Origin: Flavobacteriaceae bacterium
Lineage (GTDB): Bacteria; Bacteroidota; Bacteroidia; Flavobacteriales; Flavobacteriaceae
Assembly (NCBI GenBank): GCA_029248185.1
Contig: JAQWJV010000047.1
Location: 1 to 42,788 of the forward strand
Reading direction: 5' to 3'
DNA: 42,788 nucleotides
Every line of letters starts with the position of its first letter. Within the stretch, counting starts at the first letter, position 1. The notes under the pieces are model-generated. The model did not search any database. It was given only the letters and a program-made list of their open reading frames with translations, and was not told where the DNA came from. Of the stretch, positions 7,446 to 16,249 are shown piece by piece. Made by a program: the position numbers and the translations under genes.

Positions 7446-8216
7446 ATGGGGATTTTAAACCTAACCACCGATTCATTTTATGATGGCGGCAAATATAATT
7501 CATTAGATAAAGCACTTTATCATACCGAAAGTATGCTCAAAGAAGGAGCCTTTTTTATTGATATTGGTGCTGCAAGTAGTAAACCCGGAAGTGAACTCAT
7601 TACGCCAGCAAATGAAAAAAAGAAACTTTTAGTTGTTTTGGAAGCACTACTAGATCGTTTTCCTGAAGCCTATTTTTCAATTGACACTTACAATCATGAA
7701 GTTGCTCAAGCGTGTATCGAAATGGGTGCTTCAATGATAAATGATATTTCAGGAGGGAATCTCGATGCCAAAATGCATGAGACTGTCGCTAAATATAAGA
7801 TTCCATACGTCATGATGCATATGCGAGGTACACCTGAAACCATGCAAAAGAATTCGCATTACAAAAATATCGTGACGGAGGTTTTAAGCTTTTTTTCACA
7901 GCAAACAAAAGCAGCTACTAACGCAGGTATTCAAGATATACTGATTGATCCCGGTTTTGGTTTTGGAAAAACTCTTGAACAAAACTACACCCTATTTAAC
8001 AACTTAAATCAATTCGAAACACTGGGATGTCCACTTTTGATTGGAGTCTCAAGAAAGTCAATGATCTATAAATTATTAGACACAACTCCCCAAGAAGCCT
8101 TGAATGGAACGACAGCTTTAAATGCCCTCGCTTTAGATCGTGGTGCTCAAATACTTCGGGTTCATGATGTTAAAGAGGCCAAAGAATGTGTAGACTTATG
8201 GCTTGCGCTCCAATAG
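7446..8216 (+). CDS. folP: Dihydropteroate synthase
   Basis: FolP joins para-aminobenzoate to the pterin diphosphate in folate synthesis and is the sulfonamide target. The TIM-barrel shows MGILNLTTDSFYDGG at the first strand, NDISGG in the middle, DPGFGFGKT as the pterin loop, GVSRKS near the C-terminus and HDV at the end. From this ATG the length is 256 residues. However, the frame is open upstream from 7317, and the codons at 7386-7445 translate to TVQTLNCNGQLIDLNQPKI, which aligns with the family's N-terminal hairpin before MGIL. No ATG, GTG or TTG exists in that open stretch, so the real start is probably a rare codon such as ATC (7386 or 7374) or ATT (7335). cdaA follows 28 bases downstream. 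Confidence 0.93.
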   Translation: MGILNLTTDSFYDGGKYNSLDKALYHTESMLKEGAFFIDIGAASSKPGSELITPANEKKKLLVVLEALLDRFPEAYFSIDTYNHEVAQACIEMGASMINDISGGNLDAKMHETVAKYKIPYVMMHMRGTPETMQKNSHYKNIVTEVLSFFSQQTKAATNAGIQDILIDPGFGFGKTLEQNYTLFNNLNQFETLGCPLLIGVSRKSMIYKLLDTTPQEALNGTTALNALALDRGAQILRVHDVKEAKECVDLWLALQ

Positions 8217-8244
8217 TTTTTTATAGTTTTACAAAAAAGGACAC

Positions 8245-9033
8245 TTGAATTTAACCGATTTTATTGACTTTTCTTTCATTGATGTCATTGATATTCTTTT
8301 GGTTGCCTTGCTATTGTTTTACCTCTACAAGCTAGTGAAGGGAACGGTAGCCATCAATATTTTTATTGGAATTGTTATTATTTATCTCATTTGGAGACTT
8401 ACCGACCTGCTCAACATGGATGTGCTGAGTAATCTCTTAGGGAAGTTTATCAGTGTTGGATTTTTTGCATTAATCGTTGTATTCCAACAAGAAATTAGAA
8501 AGTTTTTACTCCTCTTGGGGTCTACAAACTTTACCAATCGTAGAAATGTAGTGCGCTATTTTCGCTTTTTAAACCAAAATGATCGGGCATTACAATTGAA
8601 CATAAATATTTTACTAGATGCCTGCGAGGAAATGGCAAAAAGTAAAACAGGAGCTATAATCGTTTTAGAACGAAGTAATTCTTTAGACTTTACAATTAGT
8701 GAAACCAACACAGCTTCAATTAAATTGGTTCCACAAATTTTAGAAACTATTTTTTTTAAAAACAGTCCGCTCCATGATGGTGCGATTGTCATCGATAAAA
8801 ATACCATTATCGCTACACGCGTGATTCTACCGGTTTCCGACAGAAAAAATATCCCCTCAAAATATGGTCTTCGCCACAGAGCTGCCCTAGGGATTACAGA
8901 AAAGACAGATGCCCTAGTTCTTGTTATTTCGGAACAAACCGGTAAGATTGTTTATGTTAAAAATGGCGAATTTTTCTCTTTTAAATCCCTGGCTGCACTC
9001 AAAGAGGTGCTAACACAAGATATCAGTGAATAA
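8245..9033 (+). CDS. cdaA: Diadenylate cyclase CdaA
   Basis: This is a membrane-bound c-di-AMP synthase of 262 residues. Three membrane helices lie within 1-90, then the DAC domain with the catalytic DGA at 178-180 and the ATP-binding RHR at 210-212. In the family, two ATP are condensed to c-di-AMP, which controls potassium and osmolyte balance and cell-wall stability. The start is TTG; no in-frame ATG precedes the first helix. In Firmicutes cdaA stands with cdaR and glmM. Here it follows folP instead, an arrangement I associate with Bacteroidetes, and a CdaR-like YbbR protein is encoded about 10 kb away. It converges with the ABC exporter, one base between the stops. Confidence 0.93.
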   Translation: MNLTDFIDFSFIDVIDILLVALLLFYLYKLVKGTVAINIFIGIVIIYLIWRLTDLLNMDVLSNLLGKFISVGFFALIVVFQQEIRKFLLLLGSTNFTNRRNVVRYFRFLNQNDRALQLNINILLDACEEMAKSKTGAIIVLERSNSLDFTISETNTASIKLVPQILETIFFKNSPLHDGAIVIDKNTIIATRVILPVSDRKNIPSKYGLRHRAALGITEKTDALVLVISEQTGKIVYVKNGEFFSFKSLAALKEVLTQDISE

Positions 9034-9034
9034 T

Positions 9035-10801
9035 CTAGATTAGCTCAGATTCAGCAAACTGAATTTCATATAACTTAGCATAAAAACCATTGGGTATTTT
9101 CAGTAGCTCAGCATGTGACCCTTGTTCCACGATTTTTCCATGATCCATCACCACAATACGATTTGCGTTTTTTACGGTAGCCAAACGATGGGCAATGACT
9201 ATGGAGGTCTTCCCTTTAGTCAAGGTGTCAATTGCATTTTGAATGATCTCCTCAGAATAACTATCCACTGACGAGGTTGCCTCATCTAAAACTAAGATGT
9301 TGGGCTTTGAAATGTACGCTCTCAGAAAAGCAATCAATTGACGTTGCCCAGAAGAAAGCATTACGCCACGCTCCTTGACATTGTAATCATATCCTTCAGG
9401 CAAAGTCTCTATAAAGTCATGGACTCCAATCGTTTTTGCCGCTTTAATCACTTGTGCTCTTGTTATTTCAGGATTAAATAAGGTGATATTATTAAACAAA
9501 CTGTCTGCAAATAAAAAAACATCCTGTAAAACAACTGCAACATGTTTTCGTAATGCTTCCAAGGAATACTCACGGATAGAAACTCCGTCAATGGCAATAG
9601 TCCCTGAATCAAATTCATAGAATCGAGATAATAGGTTGATAATAGTAGATTTTCCAGCTCCTGTAGCCCCAACAATGGCAATGGTTTCTCCTGCTTTAAT
9701 TTCTAAGGAAATTCCACGTAAGACTTCCTCACCAGGAATATAAGAAAACCGGAGTTGGTCAATCGAAATAGCCCCTTGAAATTGTTCAGGTTTAAAAGTT
9801 CCATTATCTTCTATACTACTTTCCGTTTCAATGATTTTAAAAATACGGTCGGCAGCAACCATCCCCATCTGGAGTGTATTAAATTTATCGGCTATTTGAC
9901 GCAAGGGACGAAATAACATTTGTGACATTTGAATGAATAAAAAAATTGCACCCAAGGAGATATCTCCACCCGAAATTAAATTAAAACCACCATACCATAC
10001 CAAAAGTCCAATGGTAACAGAGGATGAAATTTCAGCTATAGGGAAGAAAATAGAATTAAACCAAACTGTTTTTAACCATGCTTGCTTGTGTTTTTCATTG
10101 ATGCGAATAAAATTATCGTACTCTATCTTTTCTCGATGAAACAACTGAACGATTTTCATACCGCTAATGCGTTCTTGTACAAAAGAATTTAAATTAGCTA
10201 CTTGCAAACGTACTTCTTCAAATGCTATCTTCATTGACTTTTGAAATAATCGTGTGGCATATATGATAATGGGAAGTATTGAAAAAACAATTAAAGACAA
10301 ACGCCAATCTACATACAACATTACCCCAATTACCAAAACCATTTTTAGCAGATCGGCAATGATCATAAATAACCCCTGAGAGAAAATACTAGCAATCGTT
10401 TCAATATCACTCACAGCTCGAGTAACCAAACGTCCCACAGCTGATTTATCAAAATAAGCCATCTTAAAAAAGAGAATTTTTTTGAACAATTTGACCCGCA
10501 AATCTTTAATTACTTTTTGTCCTAACCAATTGGCATAAAAGACAAATAAAAACTGAAAAAGAACCTCCATTAACAAGGCTCCTAACATCAGACTTACCAT
10601 CAAAACCATTCCCTCGTAATCCTGCAATCGGATATAATCATCGACGGTAATTTTCAACAAATAAGGGGTAAGTGTTGAAAATACAGATAATAAAATTGCT
10701 GCAATCATAACAAAATAGTAGGTGGTTTTGTAGGGTTTTACAAATTCCAACAGTTTACTAAAAAGCTGTACGTCAAATATTTTACCACTTACTTTAGCCA
10801 T
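9035..10801 (-). CDS. ABC exporter, fused permease and ATPase (MsbA/multidrug type)
   Basis: This half-transporter has 588 residues. Six membrane helices fall within about 25-300, followed by a complete nucleotide-binding domain: Walker A GATGAGKST (378-386), Q-loop near 426, signature LSSGQ (482-486), Walker B ILVLDE (502-507), and the H-loop histidine in IAHRL (H538). It should work as a homodimer or with a second half-transporter, pumping lipids, drugs or peptides outward from the inner membrane. The sequence resembles the MsbA/LmrA class, but the substrate is not determined. It lies 3 bases after truA and is probably transcribed from the truA promoter. Confidence 0.9.
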   Translation of the reverse strand: MAKVSGKIFDVQLFSKLLEFVKPYKTTYYFVMIAAILLSVFSTLTPYLLKITVDDYIRLQDYEGMVLMVSLMLGALLMEVLFQFLFVFYANWLGQKVIKDLRVKLFKKILFFKMAYFDKSAVGRLVTRAVSDIETIASIFSQGLFMIIADLLKMVLVIGVMLYVDWRLSLIVFSILPIIIYATRLFQKSMKIAFEEVRLQVANLNSFVQERISGMKIVQLFHREKIEYDNFIRINEKHKQAWLKTVWFNSIFFPIAEISSSVTIGLLVWYGGFNLISGGDISLGAIFLFIQMSQMLFRPLRQIADKFNTLQMGMVAADRIFKIIETESSIEDNGTFKPEQFQGAISIDQLRFSYIPGEEVLRGISLEIKAGETIAIVGATGAGKSTIINLLSRFYEFDSGTIAIDGVSIREYSLEALRKHVAVVLQDVFLFADSLFNNITLFNPEITRAQVIKAAKTIGVHDFIETLPEGYDYNVKERGVMLSSGQRQLIAFLRAYISKPNILVLDEATSSVDSYSEEIIQNAIDTLTKGKTSIVIAHRLATVKNANRIVVMDHGKIVEQGSHAELLKIPNGFYAKLYEIQFAESELI

Positions 10802-10804
10802 AGT

Positions 10805-11551
10805 CTATTTATAAATTGAAATGGGATAGTCAATACGAGTTAAAAACAAACCTTGAGCAGGAACAGAAAAACCAGCCTTAGAACGGCTTTTGCTTTTTAT
10901 AATATCCTTTAAATCTTCTATTTCCTTTTTCTTCAATCCAATTTCTATCAAAGTTCCTACAATAGCACGAACCATATTTCGTAAAAATCGGTTGGCGGTG
11001 ATCGTAAAGATATAACCATTTTTGGTTTTACCCCAGTGAGCATAACTTATGTCACATAGAAAGGTTTTAACATCGGTTCTAGATTTTGAAAAACATTCAA
11101 AATCTTCATACTCCAAAAGGATTGTAGCCGCCTGATTCATGGCCTCCAAATCCAAAGCTTGATTGATACGATAATGCATACTATTACCAAAAGGGGTTTT
11201 ACCCAAAGCAATATGGTATTCATATGAGCGTGAAAGGGCATCAAAGCGGGCATGAGCATCAGCTTTAACCTCTCGAAGAGAATGAATGACGATATCTTGT
11301 GGTAAAAATTGATTGAGTTGGTAGACCAACTGTTGAAAGCTTTGCTGACTGAGTTCCCCATCAAAATGGGCAAACATCTGGCGTGCATGAACACCCGTGT
11401 CTGTTCTCCCAGCAGCGAGTAAGGGAGTAGTCTCTTTGAGGAGGGTGCTTAACGCCTTTTCCAAAACTTCTTGCACTGATAGAGCATTGGGCTGGCGTTG
11501 CCACCCATGATAGTTTGTCCCTGCATAAGAAAATTCTAAAAAATACCGCAC
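10805..11551 (-). CDS. truA: tRNA pseudouridine(38-40) synthase
   Basis: TruA of 248 residues converts U38-U40 in tRNA anticodon arms to pseudouridine. The catalytic aspartate is D51 in GRTDTGVHARQ. FSYAGTNYHGWQRQ at 7-20 is the typical N-terminal RNA-binding strand, and the RNFLRNM-type block appears as NRFLRNMVRAIVG. The start codon is GTG. A full-consensus promoter stands about 20 bases upstream, so truA is probably the first gene of a two-gene unit with the ABC exporter that follows 3 bases later. Confidence 0.95.
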   Translation of the reverse strand: MRYFLEFSYAGTNYHGWQRQPNALSVQEVLEKALSTLLKETTPLLAAGRTDTGVHARQMFAHFDGELSQQSFQQLVYQLNQFLPQDIVIHSLREVKADAHARFDALSRSYEYHIALGKTPFGNSMHYRINQALDLEAMNQAATILLEYEDFECFSKSRTDVKTFLCDISYAHWGKTKNGYIFTITANRFLRNMVRAIVGTLIEIGLKKKEIEDLKDIIKSKSRSKAGFSVPAQGLFLTRIDYPISIYK

Positions 11552-11570
11552 AACTCAATTTTGTCGTTTG

Positions 11571-11601
11571 CAAAGATACTGGGAATTTCTTGTTGCAGCA
11601 A
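11571..11601 (-). promoter_or_regulatory. Promoter of truA and the ABC exporter
   Basis: On the minus strand TTG (11601-11599), a 20-base spacer and TATCTTTG (11578-11571) match the Bacteroidetes vegetative consensus exactly. The start point would be near 11565, giving a short leader before the GTG at 11551. Confidence 0.7.
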
Positions 11602-11661
11602 TGAATGTATTTTGATTCTAGTTGAGAAGTAGCTATCTTGAAAACTTCAAAAGACCTCAAC

Positions 11662-12507
11662 ATGAACTCAAGATCAATCATCTCATTGTCCATTTTTTGT
11701 CTGGTTAGTTGCAATCCCTCCAAATCATCCATAGATTTCGTACCAGAAGGAAGTTTTACAAAAGGAATTGAGGGACCTGCAACTGATTTTGAAGGTAACA
11801 TCTTTGCAGTAAATTTTAAAGAAGAAGGGACTATTGGAAAAGTAACTCCACAAGGGGAAAGCTCTGTTTTTATAAAATTAGCCGATAGGAGTATTAGAAA
11901 TGGAATCCGTTTTGGAGAAAAAAATCAAATGTTTGTAGCGGATTATACGAATCATAATATTTTAGAAATTGATTTGAACACCAGAAAAGTGAAAGTTTTT
12001 GCCCACGAATCTAAAGCCAATCAGCCAAATGATCTTGCTGTTTTAAAAAAGAAGATCCTTTTTGCAAGCGATCCTAACTGGTCAGACAGTACGGGACAAT
12101 TATGGAGAATCACTGCAGACAAAGGTTTTGAATTGCTTGAAAAGAATATGGGAACCACCAACGGCATTGAAGTGAATCCCGAGGGAACTAAACTCTATGT
12201 CAATGAATCCGTTCAACGAAAAATTTGGGTGTATGACATCACGTCAAGGGGCAGGATCGAAAACAAAAAACTCTTTTATGCTTTTGAGGATTTTGGCTTA
12301 GATGGGATGCGAACCGATACAAAAGGAGTTTTATATGTCTGCCGATATGGGAAAGGAACCCTAGCCTTAATTTCTCCCCAAGGAAAATTAATAAGAGAAA
12401 TTTTGTTGAAAGGAAAAAAGCCCTCCAATCTTACCTTCAGCAATGACTATACCAAATGTTTTATAACCTTAGCAGATCGAGGAACTATTGAAGTAGTTGA
12501 TTTGTAA
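11662..12507 (+). CDS. SMP-30/gluconolactonase-like lipoprotein
   Basis: This is a beta-propeller protein of 281 residues from the chosen ATG. That start gives a good lipoprotein signal with lipobox LVSC and lipid cysteine C17; a TTG 8 codons upstream is possible but adds nothing. Repeats such as GPATDFEGNIFAVNF, NGIRFGEKNQMFVADY and GIEVNPEGTKLYVNE mark the SMP-30/gluconolaconase/LRE-like fold, whose members hydrolyse lactones in a metal-dependent manner. The protein is probably anchored to a membrane facing the periplasm. It precedes the MEST-like hydrolase by 75 bases on the same strand, so the two may act in one catabolic route; the substrate is unknown. Confidence 0.78.
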   Translation: MNSRSIISLSIFCLVSCNPSKSSIDFVPEGSFTKGIEGPATDFEGNIFAVNFKEEGTIGKVTPQGESSVFIKLADRSIRNGIRFGEKNQMFVADYTNHNILEIDLNTRKVKVFAHESKANQPNDLAVLKKKILFASDPNWSDSTGQLWRITADKGFELLEKNMGTTNGIEVNPEGTKLYVNESVQRKIWVYDITSRGRIENKKLFYAFEDFGLDGMRTDTKGVLYVCRYGKGTLALISPQGKLIREILLKGKKPSNLTFSNDYTKCFITLADRGTIEVVDL

Positions 12508-12582
12508 TATTTTTTTTAACAGGGTATATCCTCTATCTTAGGGTGCACTTATAAGTTAACTAACAACAATTAAACATTAAAG

Positions 12583-13443
12583 ATGACCCTTAAAGAATGG
12601 AATAAAAAAGGACATTGGTTTTCGTTTAAAAATGCAAAAATTCATTACATAGAAGAGGGAAAGGGAGAAACACTCGTTCTCATTCACGGTTTTCCAACCT
12701 CATCATGGGATTTTGCTTGGGTCTTCCCTGAACTTGCAAAAAATTATCATTGTATATGTTCTGATTTAATCGGTTTGGGAAGCTCCTCAACAAGCAATCA
12801 TTATATTAGCATTGTTGATCAAGCAGAGGCAATCGAAGCCTTGTTAGCCAGCAAAGGGATAAAGCAAGCCCATATTTTTGCCCATGACCTAGGAGATACG
12901 GTTGCTATTGAACTAATGTGTCGTGCCAAAGAGGGAATTAGTAACCTAAAATGGAATTCATGTGCATTGATGAATGGAGGGATTTTTCAGGAGACCAATT
13001 CTCCTAGACTCATTCAAAGACTCTTAGATTCTCCCATTGGATTTTTAATTGGTCGATTGAGTTTTAAAATGACTTTTGTAAAAACCATGCAACGCATTTT
13101 TGGAGAATACACGCCTCCAAGTATGAGCTTCCTTGATACCTCTTGGGATGTTTTAATTCAAAATAACGGACGCAAAATATTGCCTATTGTGGGTAGATAT
13201 CTGACGGAACGAAAGCAAAATAAAAAACGCTGGGAGGAACCCCTCTTCTACCCTATCCTTCCCCTAGCAATGATTAATGGAGTCTTGGATCCTATCTCTG
13301 GAAAAGCTACTGTAGATCGCTTTGAAGCAAAAGTTCCAAATGGAAAAACGTATCGATTAGACTTAGGACATTATCCTCATGTTGAAGGGCCCAAAGCTGT
13401 GCTGAAAGTATTTCATTCTTTTCATTCAACTTTAGAATATTAA
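12583..13443 (+). CDS. MEST-like alpha/beta hydrolase with aspartate nucleophile
   Basis: This is an alpha/beta-fold hydrolase of 286 residues. HGFPTSSWDF at 35-44 gives the oxyanion region. The nucleophile is the aspartate D102 in AHDLGDTVA, as in epoxide hydrolases and haloalkane dehalogenases. D236 in NGVLDP and H263 or H266 complete the triad. The cap segment NGGIFQETNSPRLIQRLL (131-148) closely resembles vertebrate mesoderm-specific transcript (MEST), which also carries an HDxGD nucleophile elbow. I therefore place it in the MEST-like branch, whose natural substrate is unsettled. It has no signal peptide. The VIT-family gene follows 11 bases downstream, probably in the same transcript. 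Confidence 0.85.
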   Translation: MTLKEWNKKGHWFSFKNAKIHYIEEGKGETLVLIHGFPTSSWDFAWVFPELAKNYHCICSDLIGLGSSSTSNHYISIVDQAEAIEALLASKGIKQAHIFAHDLGDTVAIELMCRAKEGISNLKWNSCALMNGGIFQETNSPRLIQRLLDSPIGFLIGRLSFKMTFVKTMQRIFGEYTPPSMSFLDTSWDVLIQNNGRKILPIVGRYLTERKQNKKRWEEPLFYPILPLAMINGVLDPISGKATVDRFEAKVPNGKTYRLDLGHYPHVEGPKAVLKVFHSFHSTLEY

Positions 13444-13454
13444 ATTGCTGTAAT

Positions 13455-14165
13455 ATGAAACCTAAAAAAACAGTAGAAAACTATTTAGACCATCATTATA
13501 TTCACCGAAGCAATTGGCTCAGAGCTGCGGTTTTAGGTGCTAATGATGGAATTTTATCTACTGCAAGTATCGCCATTGGAATGGCGGCAGCAACGGATCT
13601 GAGAGAACAAATCGCACTCGCTACCTTGGCAGGACTCGTTGCTGGAGCATTGTCTATGGCTGCGGGAGAATACGTCTCAGTCAGTTCCCAAACAGACGTA
13701 GAACAAGCCGATATTGAAAGAGAAAAAAAAGAATTAGAGGAAGATCCAGAATCTGAACTTCAACTTTTAGCCCAAATTTACGAGCAAAGAGGTTTAAAAG
13801 AAGAGACTGCGTTGAGAGTAGCAAAAGAATTAACTGAAAAAGATGCCCTAGCCGCACATATAAGAGACGAATTAGGTCTTAATGAAATCAATCAAGCAAA
13901 TCCCATACAAGCGGCTTTAGCCTCGGGAGCCGCCTTTACAGTTGGAGGTGCTTTACCCTTTTTGGTCACGCTTTTTTTTGAGCTGGAAAAAATGGAAATT
14001 GCATTGTATACTTCGGCCTTGTTTTTTTTAATCATTCTAGGAGCAACAGCTGCAAAAACCGGAGGATCAAGTATTAGAAAAGCAGTTTTAAGAATTACCT
14101 TTTGGGGAACCGTGGCCATGGGATTAACGGCATTGGTGGGCTATCTATTTGGAGTCAATGTTTAG
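13455..14165 (+). CDS. VIT1/CCC1 family iron/manganese transporter
   Basis: This is a membrane protein of 236 residues with the VIT1/CCC1 pattern: VLGANDGILSTASIAIGMAAA at the first helix, AGALSMAAGEYVSVSSQTD at the second, then a charged cytoplasmic stretch rich in Glu and Lys (about 78-140), and three further helices to the C-terminus. The family moves Fe(II) or Mn(II) out of the cytoplasm, and the acidic stretch is the likely metal-binding domain. The charged region has the glutamates expected there. The gene ends inside the 3' end of the convergent aroQ, overlapping by 21 bases. Confidence 0.9.
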   Translation: MKPKKTVENYLDHHYIHRSNWLRAAVLGANDGILSTASIAIGMAAATDLREQIALATLAGLVAGALSMAAGEYVSVSSQTDVEQADIEREKKELEEDPESELQLLAQIYEQRGLKEETALRVAKELTEKDALAAHIRDELGLNEINQANPIQAALASGAAFTVGGALPFLVTLFFELEKMEIALYTSALFFLIILGATAAKTGGSSIRKAVLRITFWGTVAMGLTALVGYLFGVNV

Positions 14166-14573
14166 GAGACTTTCTACTCCCAGACGATAAGAGTCCAAAC
14201 CAAAACCAATAATAAGCCCTTGAGCAACAGGGGTGATATATGAAGTGTGTCTAAAATCTTCTCGTGCAAAAGTATTTGAAATATGGATTTCAATTACACT
14301 TGTGTCAATGCCTTTAATTGCATCACCAATGGCTACAGAAGTATGGGTATAGGCTCCTGCATTGAGTAAAATAGCATCCGATGAAAAGCCAACGTCATGC
14401 AAACGATTAATCAATTCTCCCTCAACATTAGATTGAAAATAATCAAAAACTACCTCAGGGTAACGTTCCTCAAGGCTCCTATAATAGTCCTCAAAAGTTT
14501 GATTACCATACACAGAAGGCTCACGAGTGCCTAAAAGATTTAAGTTGGGACCGTTGATGATACTGATCTTCAT
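14145..14573 (-). CDS. aroQ: Type II 3-dehydroquinate dehydratase
   Basis: AroQ of 142 residues removes water from 3-dehydroquinate in the shikimate pathway. NGPNLNLLGTREPSVYG at 7-23 contains the catalytic arginine and Y22 of the mobile loop. FQSNVEGELINRLHD at 46-60, NAGAYTHTS at 71-79 and the general-acid histidine H97 in EIHISN complete the site. It forms dodecamers in the family. It is divergent from the Xer recombinase gene and converges on the VIT-family gene with a 21-base overlap of coding ends. Confidence 0.95.
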   Translation of the reverse strand: MKISIINGPNLNLLGTREPSVYGNQTFEDYYRSLEERYPEVVFDYFQSNVEGELINRLHDVGFSSDAILLNAGAYTHTSVAIGDAIKGIDTSVIEIHISNTFAREDFRHTSYITPVAQGLIIGFGLDSYRLGVESLLNIDSK

Positions 14574-14630
14574 TTTTATTATTTTAGTAAAAGTATATAA
14601 ATTAGATTTATTCCCCTAAAAACAAATGGT

Positions 14631-15533
14631 GTGAATTGGAAACAAGGCCTTGCTGATTATCGAATGTACCTGACTATTGAAAGAGGACTTTCAGAAAATT
14701 CGATACAGAATTACACCTTGGATGTCATGGCTCTACAGCAATTTTTAACAGATAAAAAAATCAATGAATCCCCCATTGATTGCAGTGCAGAATCTGTTCA
14801 AAAATTCATTTATGAAACTGCAAAAATTGCCAGCCCCCATACTCAAGCTCGACGTCTTTCGGGTTTACGTAGTTTTTTTGACTATCTAATCTTTGAATCG
14901 TATCGAGAAAATAATCCTACCGATTTAATTGAAGCTCCAAAATTGGGAAGAAAACTTCCCGATGTTTTAAGTTTTGAAGAAATTGAAATGATGCTCAATC
15001 AAATTGACCTTGGGCATCCCCAAGGGCATCGTAATCGAGCGATCTTAGAAACACTTTATGGAAGTGGTTTGCGAGTTTCAGAACTCACCCACTTGAGTCT
15101 CTCCAATCTATTTTTTGACGAGGAAATGATTCGGGTTACTGGGAAAGGAAACAAACAACGCTTAGTTCCAATGGGTGGAGTGGCAAAGAAATACTTAGAA
15201 CTTTATATTCATGAATCGCGAGTACATTTAAAAGTAAGCCAAAAAGATCAGGATATTGTTTTTCTAAACCGAAGAGGAAATGGCTTGACACGTCAGATGA
15301 TCTTTACCCTCATCAAAGATTTGGCAGTAAAAGCAAACATTCAAAAACAAGTTGGACCGCATACCTTCCGCCATTCGTTTGCTACACATTTATTAGAAAA
15401 TGGAGCTGATTTAAGAACCATACAAATTCTAATGGGACATGAAAGCATAACAACAACTGAGGTCTATACGCATTTAGATACCCATCATTTACGCTCTGTA
15501 ATAGAACGTTTTCATCCTAGAACAAAATCTTAG
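14631..15533 (+). CDS. Tyrosine recombinase XerC/XerD
   Basis: This is a site-specific recombinase of 300 residues. The N-terminal SAM-like core-binding domain covers about 1-90 and the catalytic domain the rest, with all six catalytic residues: R148 (GSGLRVSEL), K172 (TGKGNKQR), H244 and R247 (HTFRHSFATHLL), H270 (LMGHESI) and the nucleophile Y279 (VYTHLD). It should resolve chromosome dimers at dif with a Xer partner. The start is GTG; an ATG five bases before is out of frame. No att site, cargo or other mobile gene is nearby, so it reads as the chromosomal enzyme. Whether it is the C or the D type I cannot say. Confidence 0.92.
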   Translation: MNWKQGLADYRMYLTIERGLSENSIQNYTLDVMALQQFLTDKKINESPIDCSAESVQKFIYETAKIASPHTQARRLSGLRSFFDYLIFESYRENNPTDLIEAPKLGRKLPDVLSFEEIEMMLNQIDLGHPQGHRNRAILETLYGSGLRVSELTHLSLSNLFFDEEMIRVTGKGNKQRLVPMGGVAKKYLELYIHESRVHLKVSQKDQDIVFLNRRGNGLTRQMIFTLIKDLAVKANIQKQVGPHTFRHSFATHLLENGADLRTIQILMGHESITTTEVYTHLDTHHLRSVIERFHPRTKS

Positions 15534-16231
15534 GTAATAACCAATCGAAAGCCCTCCCCATGAATATTGAGGATTTGAACTTTTTCATCTGCACTTAAAT
15601 ATTTTCTTAGCTTGGCAATATAAACATCCATACTTCGGGAGGTAAAATAGTTGTCATCTCTCCATATTTTATTTAAAGCTACATCTCTGGGCAAAAGGTC
15701 ATTGATGTGTAAAACCAACAAACGTAACAATTGATTCTCTTTTGGGGAGAGTTTAATAGGTTTACTAGATTGATGGGATAAGAATCGCAATTTTGAATTA
15801 AACTTAAAGCTACTAAACTCAAATTCAAACTCATCACTATTCGGTAGAACGGGAGTATTCTGTCTACTCAAAATAGCTTTAATTTTTGCTAATAAAACGT
15901 CAGAGTCGAAGGGCTTGGTCAAATAATCATCTGCCCCTATTTTGAAGCCTTTCAAAACATCTTCTTTGAGATTTTTTGCCGTTAAAAAAAAGATAGGGAT
16001 GACATCATTCTTTTCCCTAATCTCTTTCGCCAAAGTAAATCCGTCTTTATAGGGCATCATCACATCGAGGATACACAAATCAAAATCCTCCTTCTTGAAT
16101 TTTTCAAACCCTTCTATTCCGTTTTTAGCAAGAGTAATATCGTAATCATTAATAATTAAATATTCTTTTAAAATGCTTCCGAAATTGGGATCATCTTCTA
16201 CTATTAAAATTTTTTTATTTGAATCTTTCAT
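15530..16231 (-). CDS. OmpR-family response regulator (RprY-like)
   Basis: This regulator has 233 residues. The receiver domain (1-120) has the acidic pair in VEDD, the phosphoacceptor D56 in LDVMMP, T84 in LTAK and K106 in TKPF. A winged-helix OmpR/PhoB DNA-binding domain follows at about 133-231, with KLSPKENQLLRLL, SRSMDVYIAKLRKYL and the terminal hairpin GEGFRLV. It is read from the same strand as, and 18 bases after, the sensor kinase, so they form one two-component system. The pairing and the sequence are like RprX/RprY of Bacteroides. The signal and targets are not visible. Its stop overlaps the Xer recombinase stop by 4 bases. Confidence 0.93.
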   Translation of the reverse strand: MKDSNKKILIVEDDPNFGSILKEYLIINDYDITLAKNGIEGFEKFKKEDFDLCILDVMMPYKDGFTLAKEIREKNDVIPIFFLTAKNLKEDVLKGFKIGADDYLTKPFDSDVLLAKIKAILSRQNTPVLPNSDEFEFEFSSFKFNSKLRFLSHQSSKPIKLSPKENQLLRLLVLHINDLLPRDVALNKIWRDDNYFTSRSMDVYIAKLRKYLSADEKVQILNIHGEGFRLVIT

Positions 16232-16249
16232 ATCATTTAGGTTGAGGCT

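Noticed and set aside
11361-11801. Long minus-strand frame across truA start and the SMP-30-like gene
   Set aside because: It overlaps two well-supported genes and a consensus promoter, and its translation has no recognisable features.
14631-15533. Tyrosine recombinase as sign of an integrated mobile element
   Set aside because: All residues and size fit the chromosomal Xer enzyme, neighbours are housekeeping genes, and there are no att repeats, cargo or phage genes.
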